From Gammaproteobacteria bacterium (GTDB lineage Bacteria; Pseudomonadota; Gammaproteobacteria; Burkholderiales; Burkholderiaceae_C), in assembly GCA_018903185.1 (NCBI GenBank), contig JAHIQV010000540.1, forward strand, positions 1-7,100: a stretch of DNA of 7,100 nt, in the 5' to 3' direction. The notes under the pieces were generated by a model. The model saw nothing but the letters and a program-made list of their open reading frames with translations. It was not told the DNA's origin and did no database searches. The position numbers and the translations under genes are program-made. Positions 1-7,100 of the stretch are shown here, one piece after another. Position 1 is the first letter of the stretch; each line of letters starts with the position of its first letter.

Positions 1-54
1 CCGCTGGTGGGTCCGGCCTATCTGGTGATGAAGTACAAGGGCAGCTCCAAGTGA
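1..54 (+). CDS. C-terminal end of a small protein, probably DUF4845 family (5' truncated by window)
   Basis: An open frame enters from the left edge and gives 17 residues (PLVGPAYLVMKYKGSSK) before a TGA stop. The rnc start follows 10 nt later. In Burkholderiales the gene directly before rnc, after lepB, usually encodes a small membrane-anchored DUF4845 protein, and the short basic tail fits my memory of that family's C-terminus. No domain is visible in so few residues, so the family name rests mainly on position. That a gene ends here is well supported by the frame and the tight spacing to rnc. Its function is unknown. Confidence 0.55.
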   Translation, partial: PLVGPAYLVMKYKGSSK

Positions 55-64
55 GTGGGGCCTT

Positions 65-763
65 GTGCAAAGGGTGCCGCCTGATTTGAACCCGGAACTC
101 CTCGCGCTGCAAAAGCGCCTCCAGCACCCGTTTGCCAATCCGCGCCTGCTGGAGCGTGCGCTGACCCACCGCAGTTTCACGTCCGACCACAACGAGCGCC
201 TGGAGTTTTTGGGCGACTCGGTGCTCAATCTGGCCATTTCCGGTCTGCTGTTTGAAAAACTCAGTCAGCTGCCCGAGGGCGATCTCTCCCGGGTGCGGGC
301 GAACCTGGTCAAGCAGGACACGCTGTTCCAGATCGCATCCGTGCTCGGACTCTCTGCTTGCCTGCGCTTGGGCGATGGCGAAAAGCGCTCAGGGGGCCAC
401 AAACGCCCGTCGATCCTGGCCGATGCGCTCGAAGCCATCATCGGCGCGGTGTACCTGGATGCGGGCTTTGAGGTGGCCGCCGCGATGGTGCGCAGGCTTT
501 ACGGCGATGTTGAACTGAACGCCCAGATGAGCGCCATGGGCAAGGACCCGAAGACCGAATTGCAGGAGTGGCTGCAGGCGCGCAAAATGAAGCTGCCGGT
601 TTACCGCGTGGTGGCTACCCTGGGCGAAGCCCATAAACAGACGTTCGATGTGGAATGCACAGTGACGGAAACCGGTCGCAGCGAACGTGGTATCGGTGCT
701 TCGCGTCGCGCGGGTGAGCAGGCCGCAGCGGCGGCCATGTTGCAGCACCTCATGGCGGAGTGA
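65..763 (+). CDS. rnc: Ribonuclease III
   Basis: RNase III is a cytoplasmic, Mg2+-dependent, dimeric endonuclease that cuts double-stranded RNA, releases 16S and 23S rRNA precursors and processes some mRNAs. The 232-residue product has the usual two domains. The catalytic domain spans about residues 12-150, with the family signature NERLEFLGDS at 43-52 (E44, E47 and D51 as acidic metal ligands) and the second acidic pair D120 and E123 in LADALEAIIGA. A double-stranded RNA-binding domain follows from about D161 (DPKTELQEWLQ) to the C-terminus, including a GASRRAGEQAAA-like helix. The length matches the family (E. coli 226 aa). The start is uncertain. GTG at 65 has a GGGG run 4 nt upstream, but TTG at 86 would give MNPELLALQ, closer to how related enzymes begin. 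rnc lies 78 nt before era, the classical pairing. Confidence 0.96.
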   Translation: MQRVPPDLNPELLALQKRLQHPFANPRLLERALTHRSFTSDHNERLEFLGDSVLNLAISGLLFEKLSQLPEGDLSRVRANLVKQDTLFQIASVLGLSACLRLGDGEKRSGGHKRPSILADALEAIIGAVYLDAGFEVAAAMVRRLYGDVELNAQMSAMGKDPKTELQEWLQARKMKLPVYRVVATLGEAHKQTFDVECTVTETGRSERGIGASRRAGEQAAAAAMLQHLMAE

Positions 764-841
764 CCCGCCTCCCGTTCCCGAAACACGCCGCTTGCGTCAT
801 TTCTCTCTTTGCCCCTGGCGTTGACCCGTCAGCACGAATCC

Positions 842-1885
842 ATGTCCCGAAAAACCGTTCCCATGCCCGCTCCGTCACAGCCTGCCACACCTGTGGCCAA
901 CCCTGAGCTTGACGCCATGCTGGCCCGCGCCCTGGGCAACCCCGGTGAGGTTGAAGCCGAGCAGCCCGAAGCGGCGTTGCAAGAGCCCGAGCCTGTCGAT
1001 CCGGCGGCCCAGCATTGCGGCTTCGTGGCCATCGTGGGCAAACCCAACGTGGGCAAATCGACCCTGCTCAATGCCTTGGTCGGCCAGAAGGTCAGCATCA
1101 CCTCGCGCAAGGCGCAGACCACGCGACACCGCATCACGGGTTACCGCACCGTCGGGCCGACGCAGTTCGTGTTCGTGGACACGCCGGGTTTCCAGACCCG
1201 GCATGGCAATGCGCTGAACCGGGCACTCAACAAAACTGTGCTGGGCGCGGTGAACGATGTGGACCTGATCCTGTTCGTGGTGGAGGCCGGGCATTTCAAC
1301 CTGGCCGATGCCAAGGTGCTGGACCTGTTGCCGGCGAACGTGCCTGTGGTGCTGCTGGCCAACAAGTTCGATCTGGTGCACCGGCGTGGCGACCTCGCGC
1401 CCTGGCTGCGCTCGATGCAGGAGCGCCACGCGTTTGCCGAGTTCGTGCCGATGTCGGCCAAGAACACCAAGGACATCCAGCGCCTGTTTGCGATCTGTGA
1501 GAAATACCTGCCGCAGCAACCCTGGATGCACGATCCGGAGGAGCTCACCGACCGCAGCGAGCGCTTCATGGCCAGCGAGATGGTGCGTGAAAAGCTCTTC
1601 CGCCTGACCGGCGACGAGCTGCCCTACACATCCACCGTCATCATCGACAAGTTCGAGCAGGAAGGCCGGCTCAGGCGCATCGCAGCGACCATCGTGGTGG
1701 AGCGCGATGGCCACAAGGGCATGGTGATCGGCGACAAGGGCGAGAAGCTCAAGCGCATCGGTACCGAGGCGCGTCAGGAACTGGAGAAACTCTGGGATTG
1801 CAAGGTGTTTCTGGAGTTGTGGGTCAAAGTGCGTTCGGGCTGGGCCGATGACGATGCGCGCGTGCGCTCGTTTGGCTACGAGTGA
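842..1885 (+). CDS. era: GTPase Era, ribosome small-subunit assembly
   Basis: Era is an essential GTPase that binds the 3' end of 16S rRNA and acts in 30S maturation. Starting at ATG 842 the product has 347 residues. All G motifs are present: G1 GKPNVGKST at 66-74, the G2 threonines at T93/T94, G3 DTPG at 113-116, G4 NKFD at 174-177 and G5 SAK at 205-207. The C-terminal KH RNA-binding domain (about 265-347) carries [15 protein letters not shown] at 293-307. E. coli Era has 301 residues. The excess is an N-terminal stretch of about 58 residues rich in Pro, Ala and Glu before the G domain. A TTG at 809 would add 11 residues but has no ribosome binding site. ATG 863 would be shorter and also lacks one. 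I chose 842 as the first ATG. The gene sits between rnc and recO, the standard order. Confidence 0.96.
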   Translation: MSRKTVPMPAPSQPATPVANPELDAMLARALGNPGEVEAEQPEAALQEPEPVDPAAQHCGFVAIVGKPNVGKSTLLNALVGQKVSITSRKAQTTRHRITGYRTVGPTQFVFVDTPGFQTRHGNALNRALNKTVLGAVNDVDLILFVVEAGHFNLADAKVLDLLPANVPVVLLANKFDLVHRRGDLAPWLRSMQERHAFAEFVPMSAKNTKDIQRLFAICEKYLPQQPWMHDPEELTDRSERFMASEMVREKLFRLTGDELPYTSTVIIDKFEQEGRLRRIAATIVVERDGHKGMVIGDKGEKLKRIGTEARQELEKLWDCKVFLELWVKVRSGWADDDARVRSFGYE

Positions 1886-1903
1886 AGTCTCCGCAAGCGA
1901 ACC

Positions 1904-2704
1904 ATGGCCACGCGCCGGTTTTCTGAAGAACCTGCTTTCGTCCTGCACCGCTACGACTGGAGCGAGTCCAGCCTGGTGCTGGAAGTGTTCACGCGCCACC
2001 ATGGCCGCATTGCGCTGGTGGCCAAGGGGGTCAAGCGGCCCACTTCCCAGTTCCGCCCGGTGCTGCTGCCGTTGCAACCGCTGCACCTGAGTTGGGGCGG
2101 TGACGCCGAGGTGCGCACGCTCAAGTCGGCCCAGTGGCAGGGCGGGCATGTCATGCCCACCGGCGAAGCGCTGCTTTCCGGCTGTTATCTCAACGAACTG
2201 CTCATGCGCCTGCTGGCCCGTGACGATCCGCTCGCCGCCTTGTACGACCACTACACGCTGGCGGTGCAGTTGCTGGCGGAGCGGGCCGATGCCCAACAGC
2301 TCATCCTGCGTGCGTTCGAGTTGCTGCTGTTGCGCGACATTGGCCTGCTGCCCGATCTGGCGCACGAGGGCAATACGCTGGCGGCCTTGCAGGACGGGGT
2401 GTTTTACGTGCTGGGTCCGGAAAGTGGTCTTCGTGCGGCCCATGAGGACGATACCCATGCCCTGACGGGGGAGCAGTGGTGCTCGCTCCAGATCGCGCTG
2501 GACGAGGCCGATCCCCTCATCGCCACCCTGCGCGCCTGTGTCGGTTGCCAGCAGGCGCTGCAGCCGCAGTTGCGCAACCTGCTGCACTACCATAGCGGTG
2601 TGCGGGTGTTCAAGACCCGCCAGCTGATGCTGGATGTGCAGGCCATGGGCCGACCTCGCGCATCGCCCGAAGCGGCTTCCACCAACCTCCAGACCACGCC
2701 ATGA
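1904..2704 (+). CDS. recO: DNA repair protein RecO
   Basis: RecO works with RecR, and RecF in some pathways, to load RecA onto SSB-coated single-stranded DNA and to anneal complementary strands. The 266-residue product has the expected N-terminal OB fold at about 8-80 ([20 protein letters not shown], then [13 protein letters not shown]) and a mainly helical C-terminal domain from about 85, including [10 protein letters not shown] at 95-104. It is slightly longer than E. coli RecO (242 aa), mostly through a polar tail after about residue 246. A CVGC pair at 212-215 occurs where some RecO proteins have a four-cysteine zinc site, but I see no second CxxC, so a complete zinc finger is not supported. 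The gene starts 18 nt after era without an obvious Shine-Dalgarno sequence. Its TGA overlaps the pdxJ ATG as ATGA, which implies translational coupling. Confidence 0.93.
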   Translation: MATRRFSEEPAFVLHRYDWSESSLVLEVFTRHHGRIALVAKGVKRPTSQFRPVLLPLQPLHLSWGGDAEVRTLKSAQWQGGHVMPTGEALLSGCYLNELLMRLLARDDPLAALYDHYTLAVQLLAERADAQQLILRAFELLLLRDIGLLPDLAHEGNTLAALQDGVFYVLGPESGLRAAHEDDTHALTGEQWCSLQIALDEADPLIATLRACVGCQQALQPQLRNLLHYHSGVRVFKTRQLMLDVQAMGRPRASPEAASTNLQTTP

Positions 2705-3483
2705 CCACGGCTTTACTTCCACGCACCGCGCTGTCGGTCAACCTCAACAAGGTCGCCCTGGTGCGCAACACCCGGCACCTGGGTATCCCGTCGGTCACTC
2801 GGGCGGCCAGCTTGTGCCTGCAGGCCGGGGCACACGGCATCACCGTGCATCCCCGTCCCGATGAACGCCACATCCGGCCCCACGATGTGTCCGATCTGGC
2901 GGAGCTGCTCAAAGCCTGGCCCGATCGCGAATACAACATCGAAGGCAACCCGTTTCACAACCTGATGGATGTTGCTCGCGAGGTGAAAACCAAGGGCCTG
3001 CCGCTGCACCAGCTGACCTTCGTGCCCGACAGCGAAGGCCAGTTCACGAGCGACCACGGCTGGAGTTTTCCACAGGACGCCGAACGCCTGCGGCCTCTCA
3101 TTGCCGAAGCGCAGGCGCTGGGCGCGCGCGTGAGCCTGTTCATGGACCCGGAGCCCGCCGCGATGGCCGCGGCCAGGACCGTGGGGGCGGATCGGGTGGA
3201 GCTCTACACCGAACCCTACGCCGCCGCCTGGCACACGCCGCAGCGGGCCAGCCAGCTGGAGCGCTACCGTGCCGCCGCGCAGGCCGCACTGGACGCGGGC
3301 CTGGGGGTCAACGCAGGGCACGACCTCAACCGTGAAAACCTCACGACCTTCCTGCGCACCGTTCCAGGTGTGAGCGAGGTGTCGATCGGTCACGCGCTGA
3401 TCGCCGATGCGCTGGAGCTGGGCTATGCCGCCACCATCGCTGACTACAACCTCTGCATCGAAGAGGCCTTTTCGGTCACCTGA
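2701..3483 (+). CDS. pdxJ: Pyridoxine 5'-phosphate synthase
   Basis: PdxJ condenses 1-deoxy-D-xylulose 5-phosphate with 3-amino-2-oxopropyl phosphate to make pyridoxine 5'-phosphate, the last ring-forming step of the DXP-dependent vitamin B6 pathway. The 260-residue TIM barrel (E. coli 243 aa) shows [14 protein letters not shown] at 12-25, [13 protein letters not shown] at 46-58 (H50, R52 and H57 retained), NIEG at 79-82 with the conserved E81, VSLFMDPEP at 144-152, VELYTEPYA at 166-174 (E167 retained) and NAGHDL at 204-209 (H207 retained). Compared with the E. coli enzyme, the NxDH motif reads NLNK, and the segment after the VPE/VPD motif is unlike it ([14 protein letters not shown], 108-121). 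This resembles the PdxJ subgroup I recall from Bacteroidetes and from other Comamonadaceae, so it is probably a real enzyme of a second sequence type. Translation is probably coupled to recO through the ATGA overlap. Confidence 0.94.
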   Translation: MTTALLPRTALSVNLNKVALVRNTRHLGIPSVTRAASLCLQAGAHGITVHPRPDERHIRPHDVSDLAELLKAWPDREYNIEGNPFHNLMDVAREVKTKGLPLHQLTFVPDSEGQFTSDHGWSFPQDAERLRPLIAEAQALGARVSLFMDPEPAAMAAARTVGADRVELYTEPYAAAWHTPQRASQLERYRAAAQAALDAGLGVNAGHDLNRENLTTFLRTVPGVSEVSIGHALIADALELGYAATIADYNLCIEEAFSVT

Positions 3484-3535
3484 GGCCGTTGCTTTTCATC
3501 CAACCCAACGCCCGATCCAGCGGGCGCGAACTTTC

Positions 3536-3988
3536 ATGATCTTCGGCATCGGCACCGACATTTGCGACATCCGCCGCATGGAGGCCACGCTGCATCGCCA
3601 GGGTGAACGCTTTGTGCGCAAGGTGCTCAGCGAGGGCGAGTTCGCCGTCTGGCAGCGGCGCAACGCGCGCTGGCCACGCCGCGGCCTGAGCTATCTGGCG
3701 ACGCGTTTTTCGGCCAAGGAAGCATTTTCCAAGGCCATCGGTCTGGGCATGCGTTTGCCCATGAGCTGGCGGCGCTGCGAAATTGCCAATCTCCCCAGCG
3801 GTCAACCGGTGATCGTGCTGCATGGCGATCTCAAGACCTGGTTCGAGGCGCAGGGTCTGCGTGCATACGTGACCGTGACCGACGAGACCGACTACGCGGC
3901 GAGCTTTGTGGTGGTCGAAAAGGATGACGCCCACGCGCACTCCGGGGCCGCACGTATCGACTCGGGCCGACCAGGCAGCGAAACCTGA
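3536..3988 (+). CDS. acpS: Holo-[acyl-carrier-protein] synthase
   Basis: AcpS transfers 4'-phosphopantetheine from CoA to the conserved serine of apo-ACP, activating fatty-acid synthesis. The 150-residue product starts with [16 protein letters not shown], containing the Mg2+ ligand D8. The second signature [13 protein letters not shown] at 57-69 has the metal ligand E62 and K61. The closing strand is [19 protein letters not shown] at 110-128, which matches the SITDERHYA-type motif of the E. coli enzyme. Residues 129-150 form a polar, low-complexity tail beyond the usual end (E. coli 126 aa). The frame is open further upstream, but the family N-terminus MIFGIGTDI fixes the start at 3536, leaving 52 nt after pdxJ. 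The adjacent pdxJ-acpS pair is common in proteobacteria. No strong ribosome binding site is visible. Confidence 0.95.
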   Translation: MIFGIGTDICDIRRMEATLHRQGERFVRKVLSEGEFAVWQRRNARWPRRGLSYLATRFSAKEAFSKAIGLGMRLPMSWRRCEIANLPSGQPVIVLHGDLKTWFEAQGLRAYVTVTDETDYAASFVVVEKDDAHAHSGAARIDSGRPGSET

Positions 3989-4015
3989 CCACTTGACCGC
4001 TCAAAAAAATCCACC

Positions 4016-5107
4016 ATGCATCAACACGCACCTCTCATCATCGATGTCGCCGGCCACAGCCTCACCACCGCCGAACGCCAGCGCCTGGCCCATCCCCTGG
4101 TGGGTGGCGTCATCCTGTTTGCCCGCAACTGGTTGGACCGTGCCCAACTGACCAAACTGTGCCGCCAGATCAAGGCCGTGAGGCCCGACCTGCTGATCGC
4201 GGTGGACCACGAAGGCGGGCGTGTGCAGCGCTTTCGCACCGACGGTTTCACCCACCTGCCACCCATGGCCGCCTTCGGCGGGCTGTGGCTGTCGCCGCCG
4301 ACGAAAGGCGAAGGTGAGGGCGGTCCCGCGATGCGCGCGACCAACGCCGCCACGGCCGCCGGCTACGTGCTCGGCGCCGAGTTGCGCGCCTGTGGTGTGG
4401 ACCTGAGCTTCACGCCGGTGCTCGATCTGGACTACGGTGAAAGCTCGGTCATTGGCGACCGCGCCTTCGCGCGCGACCCGCGCGTGGTGTCGTTGCTGGC
4501 GCAGGCGCTGATGTTCGGCCTGCAGCAGAGCGGCATGGGCAACTGCGGCAAACACTTCCCGGGCCACGGCTTCGTCAGGGCCGACTCGCACTTGGCGATT
4601 CCGGTGGACAAGCGCAGCCTCAAGGCCATCCTGGCCGAAGATGCCGCACCCTACGGTTGGCTCTCCAGCAGCCTGCAGGCGGTGATGCCCGCGCACGTGA
4701 TCTATCCCAGGGTGGACAGCCGACCTGCGGGATTTTCGTCGCGCTGGTTGCAGGACGTGCTGCGCCACCAGCTCGGTTTCACCGGCGCCATCTTCAGCGA
4801 CGACCTGAGCATGGAAGCGGCGCGCCACATCGACGGGCGCGACGTGAGCTTCGCCAAGGCCGCACTGGCCGCACTCACCGCGGGTGGCGACATGGTGGTG
4901 CTGTGCAACCAGTCTGTGGTGGATGGTGGGTCACCGATCGACGAGGCCATTGAAGCCTTGTCGCGAGCACAGGTGGAGGGGTTGTGGAGCCCCAATCCCG
5001 CGAGTGAAGACCGGCGCCTGGCGCTGCTGCCGCGCGCTGCGGAGATGGACTGGGACACACTGATGGTGAGTGCGCGCTACATGCACGCACTCTCCCTGCT
5101 GCCCTGA
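4016..5107 (+). CDS. nagZ: Beta-N-acetylhexosaminidase, peptidoglycan recycling (GH3)
   Basis: NagZ is a cytoplasmic family 3 glycosidase that removes GlcNAc from GlcNAc-1,6-anhydro-MurNAc-peptides during cell-wall recycling. In some species its products induce AmpC beta-lactamase. The 363-residue product (E. coli 341 aa) contains [10 protein letters not shown] at 30-39, [13 protein letters not shown] at 62-74, CGKHFPGHG at 177-185, the catalytic Asp-His dyad motif DSH at 190-192 and [11 protein letters not shown] at 259-269, where D262 is the expected nucleophile. There is no signal peptide, as expected for the cytosolic enzyme. Residues about 93-103 ([11 protein letters not shown]) look like a short insertion between the [11 protein letters not shown] segment and the [12 protein letters not shown] helix. 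The start lies 27 nt after acpS behind an A-rich stretch and has no clear Shine-Dalgarno. The stop is one base from the stop of the converging LON gene. Confidence 0.95.
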   Translation: MHQHAPLIIDVAGHSLTTAERQRLAHPLVGGVILFARNWLDRAQLTKLCRQIKAVRPDLLIAVDHEGGRVQRFRTDGFTHLPPMAAFGGLWLSPPTKGEGEGGPAMRATNAATAAGYVLGAELRACGVDLSFTPVLDLDYGESSVIGDRAFARDPRVVSLLAQALMFGLQQSGMGNCGKHFPGHGFVRADSHLAIPVDKRSLKAILAEDAAPYGWLSSSLQAVMPAHVIYPRVDSRPAGFSSRWLQDVLRHQLGFTGAIFSDDLSMEAARHIDGRDVSFAKAALAALTAGGDMVVLCNQSVVDGGSPIDEAIEALSRAQVEGLWSPNPASEDRRLALLPRAAEMDWDTLMVSARYMHALSLLP

Positions 5108-5108
5108 A

Positions 5109-5789
5109 TCAGCGTTCCACGCCCATCCGGTCGAGCAGATCGGAAATCAGCTCCAGCCGCAGCAAGGGATTGTCCAGCGTCATCAGCCGGTGTTTGAGTT
5201 CGGCCGGTGCGGGCAGGAGTTCGGCCCAGCGGTTGGCCACCCAGCCGCTGTCGTCCCACTGGTAGGGCGGCTGCAGAGGCAGCTCGTTCATGGCCTCTGG
5301 CTCGCGCTCCTGCAGGTTGTGCAGCAAGCGTTGCAGCGCGTCGCGCGTGGGCAAGAGGTGTTCGGGCACCGGGATCACGGGCTCAGCGTCGTCGAGTTGC
5401 ACATCGCCCACCCACAGTCCGTGCGGCAGTTGATGGCTGGCGGTCACATGAAAGCGCTGCAGGCCGCGGCAGTGAATGACCAGCAGTCCGGGCTGTGGCC
5501 GCTCCAGCTGTTCGATGCGCGCCAGTGTGCCCACGGGATGAAACACCTCACGCGCAAAGGTGCCACCGCTGGGCGGTGCATTTGGATCGATGCGCCGTAC
5601 CTCGCTGCCCTCGGACAGGCAGACGACGCCGAACGGCGCGCCGGCCTTGTGGCACCGGCTGATCATGTCGAGGTAGCGCACTTCGAAAATGCGCAAGGGC
5701 ATCCAGCCGCCGGGAAACAGGACGGTCTGCAGCGGAAACAGGGGCAGTTGCGACAGGACCAGCGGTGCTGTCTCCGGTGTTTCACTCAA
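5109..5789 (-). CDS. Stand-alone LON substrate-binding-domain protein
   Basis: The 226-residue product is the N-terminal LON domain without the AAA+ ATPase or Ser-Lys protease domain of Lon. The domain start is clear: [28 protein letters not shown] at about 15-42 (split here as [14 protein letters not shown] and [10 protein letters not shown]), then APFGVVCL at 51-58, [13 protein letters not shown] at 83-95 and RGLQRFHV at 108-115. The C-terminal helical part includes ANRWAELLP at 185-193 and [13 protein letters not shown] at 211-223. Length fits the family of LON-only proteins. Their function is not settled, though a role in protein binding is plausible by analogy with Lon. The start is TTG at 5789, forming a TTGA overlap with the accD stop, with GGTGG about 9 nt upstream. 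The next in-frame ATG would remove the conserved FPL...FPG motif, so TTG is preferred. No signal peptide is visible. Confidence 0.88.
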   Translation of the reverse strand: MSETPETAPLVLSQLPLFPLQTVLFPGGWMPLRIFEVRYLDMISRCHKAGAPFGVVCLSEGSEVRRIDPNAPPSGGTFAREVFHPVGTLARIEQLERPQPGLLVIHCRGLQRFHVTASHQLPHGLWVGDVQLDDAEPVIPVPEHLLPTRDALQRLLHNLQEREPEAMNELPLQPPYQWDDSGWVANRWAELLPAPAELKHRLMTLDNPLLRLELISDLLDRMGVER

Positions 5790-6664
5790 TCGGCAACCAC
5801 CGCATCGGCACTCTGGCGCTGCAGCATGGCGAGCGCGCTGGCCACCGTGGTGCGCAGTTCGCGCCGATCGCAGATGAAGTCGACTGCGCCCTTGGTGATC
5901 AGGAACTCGGCACGCTGAAAGCCTTCGGGCAGCTTCACGCGCACGGTGTTCTCGATCACGCGCGGGCCGGCGAAACCGATCAGTGCCTTGGGTTCGGCGA
6001 TCACCACGTCGCCCAGGAAGGCGAAACCGGCCGAGACGCCACCCATGGTGGGATCGGTCAGCACGCTGATGTAGGGCAGGCCCTTCTTGGCCAGCCGGGT
6101 GAGGGCGGCGTTGGTCTTGGCCATCTGCATCAGCGAGAGCAGGCCTTCCTGCATGCGCGCACCGCCGGTGGCGGTGAAGCAGACAAAGGGCACCTTCTGG
6201 GCAATGGCTTCTTCCACACCGCGCACAAAACGCTCACCCACCACCGAGCCCATGGAGCCGCCCATGAAGTCAAACTCGAAGCAGGCGGCCACCAGGCTGA
6301 CGCCTTGCACCGCACCACCCATGACAATGAGCGCATCGGTCTCGCCCGTGGTCTCCAGCGCTTCTTTCAGGCGCTCAGGGTACTTGCGACTGTCCTTGAA
6401 CTTCAATGCGTCGACCGGCAGCACCTCCTGACCGATTTCATACCGGCCCTCGGCGTCCAGGAACGCATTCAGACGTGGCCGGGCACCGATGCGGTGGTGG
6501 TGGCTGCAGTGTGGGCAGACGTTCTGGTTCTTTTCCAGATCGGTCTTGTAGAGCACGGCCTCGCAGCTCGGACACTTGATCCACAGCCCTTCGGGCACGC
6601 TGCGGCGCTCGGTTGGGTCGGTGTGGGTGATCTTCGGTGGCAGCAGCTTTTCAAGCCAGGACAT
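5786..6664 (-). CDS. accD: Acetyl-CoA carboxylase carboxyltransferase subunit beta
   Basis: AccD pairs with AccA to form the carboxyltransferase that moves the carboxyl group from biotin on AccB to acetyl-CoA, giving malonyl-CoA, the first committed step of fatty-acid synthesis. The 292-residue product (E. coli 304 aa) begins [11 protein letters not shown] and has the N-terminal zinc ribbon with C31, C34, C50 and C53 (CPSC and CPHC). The crotonase-like core follows, with [40 protein letters not shown] and [12 protein letters not shown], and the end contains [18 protein letters not shown]. The ATG start at 6664 is fixed by a strong AGGAG 7 nt upstream. It lies 53 nt after trpA, a common arrangement in betaproteobacteria, and overlaps the downstream LON gene by 4 nt. 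Confidence 0.97.
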   Translation of the reverse strand: MSWLEKLLPPKITHTDPTERRSVPEGLWIKCPSCEAVLYKTDLEKNQNVCPHCSHHHRIGARPRLNAFLDAEGRYEIGQEVLPVDALKFKDSRKYPERLKEALETTGETDALIVMGGAVQGVSLVAACFEFDFMGGSMGSVVGERFVRGVEEAIAQKVPFVCFTATGGARMQEGLLSLMQMAKTNAALTRLAKKGLPYISVLTDPTMGGVSAGFAFLGDVVIAEPKALIGFAGPRVIENTVRVKLPEGFQRAEFLITKGAVDFICDRRELRTTVASALAMLQRQSADAVVAD

Positions 6665-6671
6665 GGGTGTG

Positions 6672-6677
6672 CTCCTA
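6672..6677 (-). promoter_or_regulatory. Strong Shine-Dalgarno site of accD
   Basis: On the minus strand the sequence reads TAGGAG, 7 nt before the accD ATG at 6664. It is the only near-consensus, well-spaced ribosome binding site in the window. It decides the accD start and suggests that accD is translated independently of trpA. Confidence 0.85.
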
Positions 6678-6685
6678 TGGGGAAG

Positions 6686-6704
6686 CCGGGCCCATGAGGC
6701 CCGG
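6686..6704 (-). other. GC-rich hairpin between trpA and accD
   Basis: A perfect 7-bp inverted repeat (CCGGGCC and GGCCCGG) with a 5-nt loop lies in the 53-nt gap between the trpA stop and the accD start. In transcript sense the second arm is followed by CTTCCCC, with no run of T, so it is a poor intrinsic terminator. It may be a partial terminator, a processing or stability element, or a structure that sets the ratio of trpA to accD. The structure is seen in the sequence. The role is inference. Confidence 0.6.
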
Positions 6705-6717
6705 GAAAGTCAGGGGA

Positions 6718-7100
6718 TTATGCGTCCAGCGCTTTTCGTATGGTGCGCAGGAAATGGGTGGCAACCGACACCACCTTTTCATGCGGCTCGTTCTCGATCA
6801 GCTGGATGATCTTGCTGCCGATCACCACCGCGTCGGCGCTCTTTCCTATGGCTTTGGCCGTTTCGGCATCGCGGATGCCAAAACCCACGCCCACCGGAAT
6901 GCTGACGTGGGCGCGGATGCGCGGCAACATGGCCTCGACCTGACCCACGTCCAGCGTGCCCGCGCCCGTCACGCCCTTGAGCGACACGTAGTACACGTAG
7001 CCGCTGGCCACGCGCGCCACCTGCGCCATGCGCTCGTCGGTACTGGTGGGTGCGAGCAGGAAGATCAGGTCCATGTTGGCGGCGCGCAGGGTGGCAGCGA
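6718..7100 (-). CDS. trpA: Tryptophan synthase alpha chain, C-terminal part (5' end beyond window)
   Basis: TrpA cleaves indole-3-glycerol phosphate to indole and glyceraldehyde 3-phosphate, and the indole passes through a tunnel to TrpB. The frame runs open from the right edge (…[24 protein letters not shown]) to a TAA whose complement is at 6718-6720, giving about 126 residues, roughly the second half of a usual 265-270-residue protein. Family motifs are [26 protein letters not shown] (the mobile loop region), [18 protein letters not shown] and [15 protein letters not shown] (phosphate-binding glycine-serine turn). The catalytic Glu and Asp of the N-terminal half lie outside the window. An internal ATG at 7074 is not the start, because conserved sequence continues upstream of it. 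trpA precedes accD, which fits a trpF-trpB-trpA-accD type cluster, though only trpA and accD are visible. Confidence 0.95.
   Translation of the reverse strand, partial: AATLRAANMDLIFLLAPTSTDERMAQVARVASGYVYYVSLKGVTGAGTLDVGQVEAMLPRIRAHVSIPVGVGFGIRDAETAKAIGKSADAVVIGSKIIQLIENEPHEKVVSVATHFLRTIRKALDA

Noticed and set aside
809..841. TTG start adding 11 residues to Era
   Set aside because: There is no Shine-Dalgarno upstream, the extra residues have no family counterpart, and an ATG follows at 842.
764..841. Promoter or small RNA in the rnc-era gap
   Set aside because: I looked for -35/-10 pairs and stem-loops on both strands in these 78 bases and saw none better than chance.
2537..2548. Zinc finger in RecO
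   Set aside because: Only one CxxC pair (CVGC, residues 212-215) is present. The second pair needed for a four-cysteine site is missing.
875..2722. A 615-codon open frame on the minus strand across era and recO
   Set aside because: It lies fully antisense to two strongly supported genes, its product is rich in His, Gln, Arg and Leu without recognisable domains, and such long antisense frames are expected from the codon bias of GC-rich genomes.
3407..3535. Extended AcpS start overlapping the end of pdxJ
   Set aside because: The frame is open upstream, but family members begin at M-I-F/Y-G-I-G-T-D. The extra residues are the out-of-frame reading of pdxJ and its spacer.
4001..4828. A 275-codon minus-strand open frame across nagZ
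   Set aside because: It mirrors the nagZ coding frame, has no motif, and has the same antisense composition as the other shadow frames.
5765..6697. A 310-codon plus-strand open frame across accD
   Set aside because: It is antisense to accD, whose zinc ribbon and carboxyltransferase motifs are unmistakable. The composition (many His, Gln, Gly, Ala) is that of a shadow frame and there is no ribosome binding site.

Overview
This is an ordinary, gene-dense stretch of a high-GC betaproteobacterial chromosome, most likely Burkholderiales and probably Comamonadaceae. The assignment rests on GC-rich third positions, the order (DUF4845-like)-rnc-era-recO-pdxJ-acpS-nagZ, and the trpA-accD neighbourhood on the other strand. 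It comes from recognising protein motifs by eye, with no database search. I see no mobile element, CRISPR array, tRNA or rRNA gene, or phage remnant, and no gap without a gene is longer than about 80 bases.

Plus strand, 1-5107: the window opens with the last 17 codons of a small protein that probably belongs to the DUF4845 family. A tightly packed run of six complete genes follows: rnc (RNase III), era (ribosome-assembly GTPase), recO (recombination mediator), pdxJ (pyridoxine 5'-phosphate synthase), acpS (holo-ACP synthase) and nagZ (beta-N-acetylhexosaminidase). recO and pdxJ overlap in an ATGA, and the other gaps are 10 to about 78 nt, so the run is probably one or a few transcription units. 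The genes combine rRNA processing and ribosome maturation (rnc, era), DNA repair (recO), cofactor and carrier-protein activation (pdxJ, acpS) and peptidoglycan recycling (nagZ).

Minus strand, 7100-5109: the window ends inside trpA (tryptophan synthase alpha, C-terminal part only). trpA is followed by accD (acetyl-CoA carboxylase carboxyltransferase beta) and a stand-alone LON substrate-binding-domain protein that begins at a TTG overlapping the accD stop. A GC-rich hairpin lies between trpA and accD, and accD has the only strong Shine-Dalgarno sequence in the window. The two gene runs converge tail to tail with a single base between the nagZ and LON stop codons.

I found no convincing undescribed system. 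Points worth a second look are a PdxJ with an active site that differs from the E. coli type, an acidic and proline-rich N-terminal extension on Era, a short Gly/Glu-rich insertion in NagZ, the LON-only protein coupled to accD, the trpA-accD hairpin, and the one-base convergent junction.
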